Assembly: GCA_964432595.1 (NCBI GenBank)
Contig: CAYSOF010000050.1
Location: forward strand, 1 to 7,307
DNA length: 7,307 bases
Direction of reading: 5' to 3'
Origin: DASYLJ01 sp964432595
Lineage (GTDB): Bacteria > Desulfobacterota > Binatia > DP-6
Below are positions 1 to 6,261 of the stretch, piece after piece. Under the pieces are notes generated by a model. The model ran no database searches and had not been told where the DNA came from. It saw only the letters and a program-made list of their open reading frames with translations. How positions within the stretch are numbered: the stretch's first letter is position 1; every line of letters starts with the position of its first letter. The position numbers and the translations under genes are program-made.

Positions 1-680
1 AGAAGGTCAGCCTCTACCAGGGCCTGTCGCTGCGCGAGAACGTCGAGTTCTACGCGGGGCTGTTCGGATTGCAGGGCGACGCCCTCGAGCGGCGTTGGGC
101 GGCACTGCGCGACCGCTTCGCGCTCCGCGACGCGGAGGGCGAGCGGCCGGAGAACCTTCCTGCCGGCGTCCGCCAGCGTGCCGGGCTGGCGCTCAGCATG
201 CTGCACGAGCCGCGCGTCCTCTTCCTCGACGAGCCGACGGCGGGCGTCGACGTCGCGAGCCGCACGCTCTTCTGGGAAGCGATCCAGGACGCCGCGGCCG
301 CCGGCGTCACCGTCTTCGTGACGACGCACTTCCTCGAGGAGGTCGACTACTGCCACTGGGTGACGTTCATCGACGCCGGCACGGTCGTCGCCGACGCCAC
401 GCCGGAAGAGCTGCGCCGCCGGTTCTCCGACGGCTACCACGTCGCCATCGACGTCGAGGACGCAAGGCGCGACGCCGCCCTGGTGCGCCTCGGACGGATC
501 GCCGAGGCCGTCACGCGGGGACCGTCGGGCGTCACGCTGACGGTCCCGCGGCTCGACGCCGAGCTGCTCGGCATGCTGCACGCGCTCGCCGCCGAGCGCG
601 GCGTCGCGGTGCGCATCGAGCAGGCGCCGATGAACGAGGTGTTCCGCCGGGTCCTCCTGCGCGAAGAGGTGCGCGCGTGA
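1..680 (+). CDS. ABC transporter ATP-binding protein, YbhF-like, C-terminal part (5' end outside window)
   Basis: This is the ATPase that powers a drug or lipid-type exporter on the cytoplasmic face of the inner membrane. The reading frame is open from the left edge (first whole codon at position 3) to TGA at 678-680, giving 225 visible residues. The first two bases, AG, fit the Gln of the Q-loop, so Walker A lies outside the window. In fragment numbering I see the post-Q-loop segment SLYQGLSLRENVEFYAG (3-19), a degenerate signature motif LPAGVRQR (52-59) in place of LSGGQ, Walker B with D-loop VLFLDEPTAGVD (72-83), and the switch His in VTTH (106-109). The LP.G..QR signature and the FLDEPT.GVD...R..FW context resemble the second ATPase half of YbhF, so the full protein may carry two ATPase domains; that cannot be seen here. 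It overlaps the first permease gene by 4 bases, so the two are probably translationally coupled. The family is confident; the substrate is unknown. Confidence 0.93.
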   Translation, partial: KVSLYQGLSLRENVEFYAGLFGLQGDALERRWAALRDRFALRDAEGERPENLPAGVRQRAGLALSMLHEPRVLFLDEPTAGVDVASRTLFWEAIQDAAAAGVTVFVTTHFLEEVDYCHWVTFIDAGTVVADATPEELRRRFSDGYHVAIDVEDARRDAALVRLGRIAEAVTRGPSGVTLTVPRLDAELLGMLHALAAERGVAVRIEQAPMNEVFRRVLLREEVRA

Positions 681-1777
681 GCTGGCGTCGCCTGCGCACC
701 CTGCTGCTGCGCGAGATCCGCGCGACGTTCCGCGACGCGTTCACCATGTCGATCCTCGTCGCGACGCCGATCGGCGCACTGCTGCTGTTCAGCTTCGTGC
801 TGTCGACCGAGGTGAGCGGGCTGCGGCTCGCGGTGCTCGACGCGGACGGCTCGTCCGAGAGCCGGCAGTTGGTCGCCGACGTCGCCGCCACCGGCACGTT
901 CGTCCCGCACGCGGTCCGCACGCGCGACGACATCGCGCGCGGGCTGCGCGCCGGCGAGATCGGCGCGGCCCTCGTCATTCCGCCCGGCTTCGGACGCGAC
1001 GTCCGCGCGGGCGGTCAGCCGTCGGTCCAGGCGATCTACGACGGCGCCGAAGCGGTGCTGGCCGGCAACGCGGAGGGCGCGCTGAACGGCCTCGTCGCCG
1101 CGACCGGCGCGCGGCTCCGCGGCGGCGGCGCACCGCCCGGCGTCGCCGTCGCCACCGACGTGCTCTTCAACCCGCGTCTCGACGGCACGCCGTTCATGGT
1201 GGCCGGCACGTTCGGGTTCGTCCTGTCGTTCCTGACGACGCTCATCACCGCCGTGACCATCGTGAACGAGCGGCTCGCCGGGACGTTCGACCAGCTGCAG
1301 GTGACGCCCGCGACGTCGCTCGAGATCCTCCTCGGCAAGCTGCTGCCATTGGGCTTCATCTTCTCGGTCGACGTGGTGTTGATGGTCGTGCTCGCCGGCC
1401 TGGTGCTCGGCGTGTGGCCGAACGGCAGCGCGCTCTTCTTCATCGTCGTGTCGGCGTTCTACGTGATGGTGTCGCTGTCGCTCGGGCTGATCTTCTCTGC
1501 GACGTCGAACACCGCCGCCGAAGCGGTGCAGAAGACCGTACTGTTCAGCGTGCCGCTGGTGCAGCTGAGCGGGTTCGCCTTCCCCATCCGCAACATGCCG
1601 GACGGGCTCCAGTGGATCACCGAGCTCTTCCCCGCCACGCACTACATCACGGTGACGCGGGCCATCTACCTGCGCGGCGAGGGTCCCGTCGCGCTGGCCC
1701 CCGAGCTCGCCATCCTGGCGTTCTTCGCCGCCGGGCTGGTCCTGATCGCGCTGCGGACGCTGGAGTCGCGCGCGTGA
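677..1777 (+). CDS. ABC-2 type permease, YbhS-like
   Basis: This is the first of two membrane subunits of the exporter, 366 residues, a usual length for the family. The GTG start at 677 overlaps the upstream TGA (GTGA). No better start exists at this junction, and the longer open frame upstream merely shadows the ATPase gene. The N-terminus is a basic amphipathic stretch followed by a membrane segment at about 24-43. A large extracytoplasmic domain follows (about 45-170), then a C-terminal block of about five membrane segments (about 173-195, 222-246, 251-276, 286-304, 341-359). The coupling-helix motif NERLAGTFDQLQVTP (197-211) followed by LLGKLLP (218-224) is the typical ABC-2 consensus. 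It ends in a second GTGA overlap with the next permease. By family knowledge the two permeases form a heterodimer with the ATPase; substrates of YbhFSR-type systems include cations and drugs, but the cargo here is not deducible. Confidence 0.93.
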   Translation: MSWRRLRTLLLREIRATFRDAFTMSILVATPIGALLLFSFVLSTEVSGLRLAVLDADGSSESRQLVADVAATGTFVPHAVRTRDDIARGLRAGEIGAALVIPPGFGRDVRAGGQPSVQAIYDGAEAVLAGNAEGALNGLVAATGARLRGGGAPPGVAVATDVLFNPRLDGTPFMVAGTFGFVLSFLTTLITAVTIVNERLAGTFDQLQVTPATSLEILLGKLLPLGFIFSVDVVLMVVLAGLVLGVWPNGSALFFIVVSAFYVMVSLSLGLIFSATSNTAAEAVQKTVLFSVPLVQLSGFAFPIRNMPDGLQWITELFPATHYITVTRAIYLRGEGPVALAPELAILAFFAAGLVLIALRTLESRA

Positions 1778-2922
1778 ACGGGTTCCGGCGCTTCGTCTCC
1801 AACGTGCTCGCCGTCGCGTCGCGCGAAGCCGGCGTGCTGCGTCACGACAAGGGCTTCCTCTCCACGGTGCTGGCGCAGCCCGTCATCCTGTTGCTGCTCT
1901 TCGGCTACGGACTGTCGAACGAGCCGGCGAACGTGCCCTGGGCCGTCCACGATCGCAGCAACAGCACGCCGGCGCGCCGGTTCGTCGAGGACGTGCTGCA
2001 CACGGGCTACTTCCTCCCGCCGCGGACCATCCACAGCTACGAGGAAGCGCGCGCGCTGCTCCGCCGCCAGGAGGTCATTGCCGTGCTCGTCATCCCGCGC
2101 GACTTCCCGCGCGAGCTCGGGCGCGGCCGGCCGCAGGTGCAGCTGCTGCTCGACGGCAGCGACCCGCTGACGAGCGCCCGCATCGGTGCCTACGTCGGCC
2201 GCGTGGCGGCCGCATGGACCAGCCCGCGCAGCGTTCCGCGCCGCGTGGAGGACCCGCTGCCGATGGCGCGCGCGCCCGCGCCCATCGATCTGCGCCAGCG
2301 CTTCTGGTTCAACCCGACGCTCGCCGACAGCGACTTCTTCCTGGCCACGCTCGTCGGCATGCTGCTGACGAACATCTGCCTCAGCATCTCGTCGCTCGGC
2401 ATCGTCGGCGAGCGCGAGAGCGGCACGTTCGAGCAGACGCTGTCGCTGCCGATCACGCCGATCGAGATCGTCCTGGGGAAGCTGCTCCCGCTCGCCGTCG
2501 TGAGCTACGTGCTGCTGGTGTTCGCCGTCGTCGGCGCCGGGTTCGTCTTCGGCCTGTGGCCGCGCGGCAGCTGGTTCGCGTTGTTCCTGGTCACCCTGCC
2601 GTTCGTCTTCGCGTCGCTCGGCATCGGCGTCTTCGTCTCGTCGCTCGCGCGGACGTCGGCGCAGGCGGTCTTCATCACCGTCTTCTTCATCATGCCGTCG
2701 TTCGTGCTCTCGGGCGTGATGTTCCCGTACGAGCTGATGCCGGCGCCGATCCGCGCCGTCGGCGGGCTGCTGCCGCTGCGGTGGTACCAGGTCGCGCTGC
2801 GCCGCATCGTCTCGCGCGGCGCCGGCGTGGAGGACGTCGTGGTGCCGTTCGTCGCAATGCTGGCGATTTTCGCGGCGCTCATGGTGGCCATCCGCTGGCG
2901 GCTCAAGCCGCGCCTCGCCTGA
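1774..2922 (+). CDS. ABC-2 type permease, YbhR-like
   Basis: This is the second membrane subunit of the exporter, 382 residues. The GTG at 1774 overlaps the preceding stop (GTGA), the same arrangement as at 677. Topology mirrors its partner: a first membrane segment at about 29-47, a long extracytoplasmic domain (about 50-183), then about five segments (about 186-211, 234-261, 267-290, 296-317, 354-374). The coupling motif GERESGTFEQTLSLPITP (212-229) followed by LGKLLP (234-239) matches ABC-2 permeases, and the LSGVMFPYELMP stretch (312-323) is typical of the last third of these proteins. The two permeases share this architecture but are clearly diverged, as expected for an old tandem pair forming a heterodimer. 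The stop is followed by a 56-base gap before the next gene. A HlyD-like adaptor usually belongs to such operons; none is visible, so it would lie upstream or be absent. Confidence 0.93.
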   Translation: MNGFRRFVSNVLAVASREAGVLRHDKGFLSTVLAQPVILLLLFGYGLSNEPANVPWAVHDRSNSTPARRFVEDVLHTGYFLPPRTIHSYEEARALLRRQEVIAVLVIPRDFPRELGRGRPQVQLLLDGSDPLTSARIGAYVGRVAAAWTSPRSVPRRVEDPLPMARAPAPIDLRQRFWFNPTLADSDFFLATLVGMLLTNICLSISSLGIVGERESGTFEQTLSLPITPIEIVLGKLLPLAVVSYVLLVFAVVGAGFVFGLWPRGSWFALFLVTLPFVFASLGIGVFVSSLARTSAQAVFITVFFIMPSFVLSGVMFPYELMPAPIRAVGGLLPLRWYQVALRRIVSRGAGVEDVVVPFVAMLAIFAALMVAIRWRLKPRLA

Positions 2923-2978
2923 GCGGGCTTCCATTTCGAGCGGCGTCCGCTACCTCTCCCGGGCGGAGGGTCCGCGAC

Positions 2979-3449
2979 ATGCTGTGGCCACACACACCGC
3001 CGTTGGAGATCGTCGTGCGCGTCGCCGGCGTGTACGTCATGCTGCTCGTGCTCGTCCGCTGCGTGGGGAAACGCGAGGTCGGCCAGCTCGGGCCGATCGA
3101 CCTGCTCGCGATGCTGGTCCTGTCCGAGACGGTGTCGCCGGTCCTGACGAAGCAGGACGAATCGTTCGGCGCCGGCCTCCTCGCGGCGGGCACGCTCCTC
3201 GGCCTCGGCGCCGTCATGGAGCGGCTGAGCTACTGGTCGCCGGCGATCGAACGCCTCGTCGACGGCGAGCCGACCGTGTTGGTCGAGGACGGCGAGCTGC
3301 GCTCCGACGTGGCACGCCGCGAGCGCATCACGGTGTCGGAGCTGGCGCAGGCGCTGCGGTCCGCGGGCCTGGAGCACCTCCACGACGTGAAGCGCGCCGT
3401 CATCGAGACGAACGGCCGGATCAGCGTCGTTCCCCAGCGTGGACGATGA
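2979..3449 (+). CDS. YetF/DUF421-family membrane protein
   Basis: A 156-residue inner-membrane protein of the YetF (DUF421) family, whose biochemical role is not settled. The ATG at 2979 is preceded by a GGAGGG Shine-Dalgarno (2965-2970) at 8 bases, which supports this start over the much longer open frame. The N-terminal half holds about three membrane segments (roughly 10-28, 40-57, 63-83) and the family motif GKREVGQLGPIDLLAMLVLSE (starting at residue 30). The C-terminal soluble domain (about 84-153) has the usual pattern: LVDGEPTVLVEDGEL (93-107), an ITVSELAQALRSAG helix (117-130), and the ending VIETNGRISVVP (141-152). It is shorter than many YetF proteins (often above 200 residues) but complete in domain order. 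It overlaps the following SDR gene by ATGA (3446-3449), suggesting coupling. Function is unassigned; the family call is secure. Confidence 0.88.
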   Translation: MLWPHTPPLEIVVRVAGVYVMLLVLVRCVGKREVGQLGPIDLLAMLVLSETVSPVLTKQDESFGAGLLAAGTLLGLGAVMERLSYWSPAIERLVDGEPTVLVEDGELRSDVARRERITVSELAQALRSAGLEHLHDVKRAVIETNGRISVVPQRGR

Positions 3450-4197
3450 CCACGGCCCGCCAGCGTGCCGGACGGGTCGCGCTCGTGACCGGCGTCTCGC
3501 GGCCGGCCGGCATCGGCGCAGCGATCGCCCGCGAGCTGGCGGAGGCGGGCGCGACGCTGGTCGTCGGCTCGTTCCGTGCCTACGACGAGCAACAGACGTG
3601 GGGCCCCGGTCCAGACGACGCCGCGCTGCGCCGCGACGCCGTCGATCTGGACCTCGGCGCACCGGACGGTCCGGCGCGACTCTTCGCCGAAGCGATCCGA
3701 CGGCACGGCCACGTCGACGTGCTGGTGAACAACGCTGCGCATTGGGCCGACGGTGCGATCGAGCAGGTCGACGTCGCGCAGCTCGATCGGCACTACGCCG
3801 TGAACCTGCGCGCGGCCGTGCTGCTGTGCCGGGAATTCGTCCATCACCTGCCACCGGACCGCCCGGGTCGTATCGTCAACGTCACATCGGGCCAGGGCCG
3901 CGACCCCATGCCCGGCGAGATCGCCTACGCCGTCACGAAGCCGGCCTCGACGCGCTGACGCGCACGCTCGCCGCGGAGCTCGCGTCACGCGCGGTCACGG
4001 TGAACGCCGTCGACCCCGGCCCCACCGACACCGGGTGGATGACGGACGCCGTCCGCACGACGCTACTCGCCGCGTCCCCCGACCGACGTCTCGCGACCGT
4101 CGAAGACACCGCGAAGCTGATCCGCTACCTGGCCAGCGACGCCGCCGAAGCCATCACCGGCCAGATCATCCGTACGCAACCAGGCTGGCTCGACTGA
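3446..4197 (+). pseudogene. Short-chain dehydrogenase/reductase (SDR) with a -1 frameshift after the catalytic YxxxK
   Basis: Classical NAD(P)-dependent SDR, 3-oxoacyl-ACP-reductase-like. The ATG at 3446 overlaps the upstream stop (ATGA). The first frame gives TGVSRPAGIG (15-24) for cofactor binding, VNNAA (94-98), Asn120, Ser148 in VTSGQ, and Tyr161-x-x-x-Lys165 in AYAVTK; it then reads into TGA at 3956-3958, giving 170 residues. The rest of the family continues in another frame: from 3941 onward come AGLDALTRTLAAEL, VNAVDPGPTDTGWM and ITGQIIRTQPGWLD, ending with TGA at 4195-4197. Restoring one G next to 3940 (AAG-CCGG to AAG-GCCGG) rebuilds a 250-residue protein of normal family length. All catalytic residues precede the break, but the substrate-loop and dimer-helix half is lost in the short product. 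Codon use is unchanged after the break, so either the loss is recent or the base was miscalled. Substrate unknown. Confidence 0.88.
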
Positions 4198-4218
4198 GAT
4201 CCGCGTGCGGACCACGCA

Positions 4219-4246
4219 TGCCGCGCCGGCTTCGCCGGCCGCGGCA
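4219..4246 (+). terminator. GC-rich hairpin downstream of the SDR gene
   Basis: Left arm TGCCGCGCCGGC (4219-4230), loop TTC, right arm GCCGGC-C-GCGGCA (4234-4246) with a single bulged C. It lies 22 bases after the SDR stop, so it may end + strand transcription. No T-run follows, so an intrinsic terminator in the strict sense is not shown. Confidence 0.4.
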
Positions 4247-4281
4247 CGAGGGTCGCGCGGAAACGCCCGCTACACCAACGA

Positions 4282-4310
4282 GGTCGCCCGAGACATGGTC
4301 TCGGGCGACC
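4282..4310. terminator. Perfect 13-bp hairpin between convergent genes
   Basis: GGTCGCCCGAGAC (4282-4294), loop ATG, GTCTCGGGCGACC (4298-4310); the arms are perfectly complementary. The outer C at 4310 is also the last base of the - strand stop codon (CTA at 4310-4312), so the stem begins at the end of that gene and faces the SDR gene arriving from the other side. It is probably a bidirectional terminator. The - strand continues TCGTTGGTGT, only a weak U-tract, and the + strand side has none. Confidence 0.6.
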
Positions 4311-4720
4311 TAGTGGAGATGCGGTCCGCGGTCGCCGGCGTCGGGCGCGTCCGGCGCCAGCGCCTCGTCGGTCGCGTACAGCGCGAGCTTGCCGCGGACG
4401 GCCAGGCCGATCCCTTCCTGCGCCGTGCAGGCGAGCACGTCGTGCTCCTCGTCGTGCCGGAAGGACAGCAGGGCGCGCAGGCCGCCCTCGCCCTGGTCGA
4501 GCACCACCTCGGTCGGGGTGGCGCCGGCGGAAGCGAGCTGGGTCAGGACGAACTCGCCGATCCAGCGGACGTCGTCGTCGCTCCGGCCGGGCGACAGCTC
4601 GCGGGCGCGGACCGGGTCCAGGGGGACGCTCAGCCGTGCGCCGTCGGCGCTCTCGAGCTCCGCGCGGCCGCGTCCGCATTTCTGACAGACACGGACGTGC
4701 TTGAGCTCGAGCCGCTTCAC
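4310..4720 (-). CDS. Small DUF151-like (bifunctional nuclease family-like) protein with an N-terminal CxxC
   Basis: A 136-residue soluble protein. The GTG at 4720 is chosen because AGGAGGG (4732-4726) sits 5 bases upstream; the open frame runs on to 6265 but there it only shadows the gene on the opposite strand. The N-terminus has VCQKCG (Cys12, Cys15). The rest follows the order of DUF151 proteins: LSVPLD (30-35) where that family has LPI.IG; a helix WIGEFVLTQLASAGATPTEVVL (from residue 53) where it has a helix plus VEKVVI; then ALLSFRHDEEHDVLACTAQEGIGLAVRG (83-110) where it has ATL.......DARPSDAIALALR; and LALYATDEAL (112-121) for PIYVSEEVL. The conserved D-x-R-P-S-D is replaced by ACTAQE, so nuclease activity is doubtful. 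The match is made by eye and is remote; a zinc-binding or regulatory role is possible. It is convergent with the SDR gene and divergent from the CorC-like gene. Confidence 0.72.
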   Translation of the reverse strand: MKRLELKHVRVCQKCGRGRAELESADGARLSVPLDPVRARELSPGRSDDDVRWIGEFVLTQLASAGATPTEVVLDQGEGGLRALLSFRHDEEHDVLACTAQEGIGLAVRGKLALYATDEALAPDAPDAGDRGPHLH

Positions 4721-4725
4721 AGCGG

Positions 4726-4732
4726 CCCTCCT
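4726..4732 (-). promoter_or_regulatory. Strong Shine-Dalgarno that fixes the GTG start at 4720
   Basis: Reads AGGAGGG on the - strand, 5 bases before the GTG. It is the strongest ribosome-binding site seen in the window and decides the start of the DUF151-like gene within a much longer open frame. Confidence 0.75.
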
Positions 4733-4778
4733 ATCGGGGGCTCCCCCTGGGGTCAACCGGCGCGCGCCGCGTCCGGGC

Positions 4779-4806
4779 TTTAAAGCCGACCCGAACCTCG
4801 TGCTAA
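4779..4806 (-). promoter_or_regulatory. Possible sigma70-type promoter for the DUF151-like gene
   Basis: On the - strand TTAGCA (4806-4801), a 16-base spacer, then TTTAAA (4784-4779), each matching 4 of 6 consensus bases. The TTTAAA lies inside the perfect 12-bp palindrome GGCTTTAAAGCC (4776-4787), the only AT-rich spot in the region, which could also serve as an operator. The leader would be about 50 bases. Weak evidence. Confidence 0.25.
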
Positions 4807-4885
4807 GGTGCCGACCCAGAGCGAATGGAAGCACGCAGGCGCGCAAGGCTGGGGGCCACGGAGCGGCCCACGGTTTGAGACCCAG
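4785..4885 (+). other. Repeat-rich, possibly structured leader of the CorC-like gene
   Basis: This is part of the 225-base divergent gap 4721-4945. Inverted repeats: CGTGCT (4799-4804) with AGCACG (4830-4835); CTGGG (4849-4853) with CCCAG (4881-4885); inside the latter GGGCC (4853-4857) with GGCCC (4865-4869). Direct repeats: GCCGACCC (4785-4792 and 4810-4817) and GACCCAG (4813-4819 and 4879-4885). The two CCCAG copies could pair alternatively with the single CTGGG. If the + strand gene is transcribed from far upstream, this could be a folded regulatory leader. I could not match it to a known riboswitch class, and in such GC-rich DNA short stems also arise by chance. Confidence 0.3.
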
Positions 4886-4945
4886 GTCGAGCGGACGGAC
4901 GGCGGGAGCTAGAGGCCGCATGGGCGGGACCGCGGGGAGCGCCCG

Positions 4946-6226
4946 ATGATCGCGCTCGTCGGCGTGGTGGTCGTGCTCGTGCTCTTCGCCTCGGTGCTGG
5001 CCGTCGCCGAGTCGTCGATCAGCCGCATGACGCGCGTGCGCGCCATCGCGCTCGAGGCCGAGGGCCGCCGCAATGCCGCGCTGCTCGAGCGCCTCGAAGC
5101 CGACCCGCCGCGCTACCTGAACGCCATCTACCTGATGGTCATGCTCGCGCAGAACGGCTCGGCGGTGCTGGTCGCGATCATCAGCGAGTACTACTTCGAC
5201 ACGCTCGGGATCACGTTGGTCTCGCTCGGCTTCACCCTCGCCTACTTCGTGATGGTCGAGGCCATGTCGAAGACGTTCGGCATCCTCCACAGCGACAGCG
5301 CCGCGCTGGCGCTCTCGCCGCTGGTCTACGTGCTCGGCCGCGCGCTCAGCCTGCCCACCCGCATGCTGATCGGCATCGCGAACGTCCTGCTGCCCGGGAA
5401 GGGGCTCAAGCAGGGCCCGTTCGTCTCCGAGGAAGACATCCGCTCGATGGCCGAGGTGGGCCACGAGGAAGGCAGCATCGAGCAGCACGAGAAGGAGCTG
5501 ATCCACTCGATCTTCACCTTCGGCGACACCGTCGTGCGCGAGGTGATGGTGCCGCGGCCCGACATCGTCGCCGTCGAGATCAGCTCGCCGCTCCGGGTCG
5601 TGCAGGACATGGTGCTGCAGCACGGCTTCTCGCGCATCCCCGTCTACCGCGGCGAGCTCGACCGCATCGAGGGCATCGTCTACGCGAAGGACGTCCTGAA
5701 GGCGCTGCACCAGGGCACCGGCGACGCCCCGCTGGCACAGGTCATGCGGCCGCCGCACTTCGTACCGGACTCGAAGAAGGTGGCGGAGCTGCTGCGCGAG
5801 ATGCAGCGGCAGAAGTTCCATCTCTCGGTCGTCACCGACGAGTACGGCTCGGTGACGGGCCTGATCACGCTCGAGGACGTGCTCGAGGAGCTGGTCGGCG
5901 ACATCGCCGACGAGTACGACACCGAGGAGCCGGCGCTCGTGCCGGTCGCCGACGGCGTCTACCGCGTCGACGGTGCCATGCCGATCCACGACCTCGGCGA
6001 GCTGCTCGACATCGAGCTGCCGAGCGCCGAGTGGGACACCGTCGGCGGCCTGATGCTGGGCCTGCTCGGCGCGATCCCGCGCGAAGGGCAGGAAGTGCGC
6101 TGCGAGAACCTGATCTTCCGCGCGGAGAAGGTGCTCCGCCGCCGCATCCAATCCGTCCTCGTGACCGCCGACCGCGAGGCGGACGCCCAGCCGGCGCCCT
6201 CCCGCCCCGAGAAGACGTCCGCGTGA
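4946..6226 (+). CDS. CorC/HlyC-family (CNNM-like) membrane protein with DUF21 domain and CBS pair
   Basis: A 426-residue inner-membrane protein of the hemolysin C/CorC group, which is linked to Mg2+/Co2+ efflux or transport regulation. The ATG at 4946 has GGGGAG (4934-4939) 6 bases upstream. Domains in order: DUF21 membrane domain (about 1-150) with segments near 3-22, 58-80, 88-105 and 118-145; an acidic-helix linker SEEDIRSMAEVGHEEGSIEQ (161-180) and EKELI (182-186); CBS pair (about 200-320) with REVMVPRPDIVAVE (198-211), HGFSRIPVYRGE (226-237), EGIVYAKDVL (242-251) and VVTDEYGSVTGLITLEDVLE (295-314); and a C-terminal transporter-associated CorC_HlyC domain (about 328-405) with VDGAMPIHDLGELL (341-354). 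All modules are present and length is normal. In DUF21 the usual GE..PK motif reads VEAMSK (104-109), lacking the Pro. A 14-bp hairpin starts at its last stop base. The ion is not determinable from sequence. Confidence 0.93.
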   Translation: MIALVGVVVVLVLFASVLAVAESSISRMTRVRAIALEAEGRRNAALLERLEADPPRYLNAIYLMVMLAQNGSAVLVAIISEYYFDTLGITLVSLGFTLAYFVMVEAMSKTFGILHSDSAALALSPLVYVLGRALSLPTRMLIGIANVLLPGKGLKQGPFVSEEDIRSMAEVGHEEGSIEQHEKELIHSIFTFGDTVVREVMVPRPDIVAVEISSPLRVVQDMVLQHGFSRIPVYRGELDRIEGIVYAKDVLKALHQGTGDAPLAQVMRPPHFVPDSKKVAELLREMQRQKFHLSVVTDEYGSVTGLITLEDVLEELVGDIADEYDTEEPALVPVADGVYRVDGAMPIHDLGELLDIELPSAEWDTVGGLMLGLLGAIPREGQEVRCENLIFRAEKVLRRRIQSVLVTADREADAQPAPSRPEKTSA

Positions 6227-6258
6227 GGCCGGGGTGGCGTCGCGCGCCACCCCGGCCT
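6226..6258. terminator. Perfect 14-bp hairpin between convergent genes
   Basis: AGGCCGGGGTGGCG (6226-6239), loop TCGCG (6240-6244), CGCCACCCCGGCCT (6245-6258), perfectly paired. The first base is the A of the CorC-like gene's TGA, and the stop of the - strand gene (TCA, 6262-6264) lies 3 bases beyond the other arm. It serves both genes by position. After the stem the + strand reads CGTTCACG, so no proper T-tract is present. Confidence 0.68.
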
Positions 6259-6261
6259 CGT

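Noticed and set aside
434..1642. Long - strand open frame opposite the exporter genes
   Set aside because: The product is Arg/His/Glu-rich with no recognisable domain; this is a GC-rich antisense shadow.
1666..3854. Further - strand open frames opposite the permease, YetF and SDR genes
   Set aside because: Same low-complexity composition and full overlap with recognisable + strand proteins.
4785..4945. Cobalamin, M-box, SAM, ykkC or c-di-GMP riboswitch
   Set aside because: Fragments such as AGGTGCC and ACGG recall known classes, but the required conserved cores and their order are missing.
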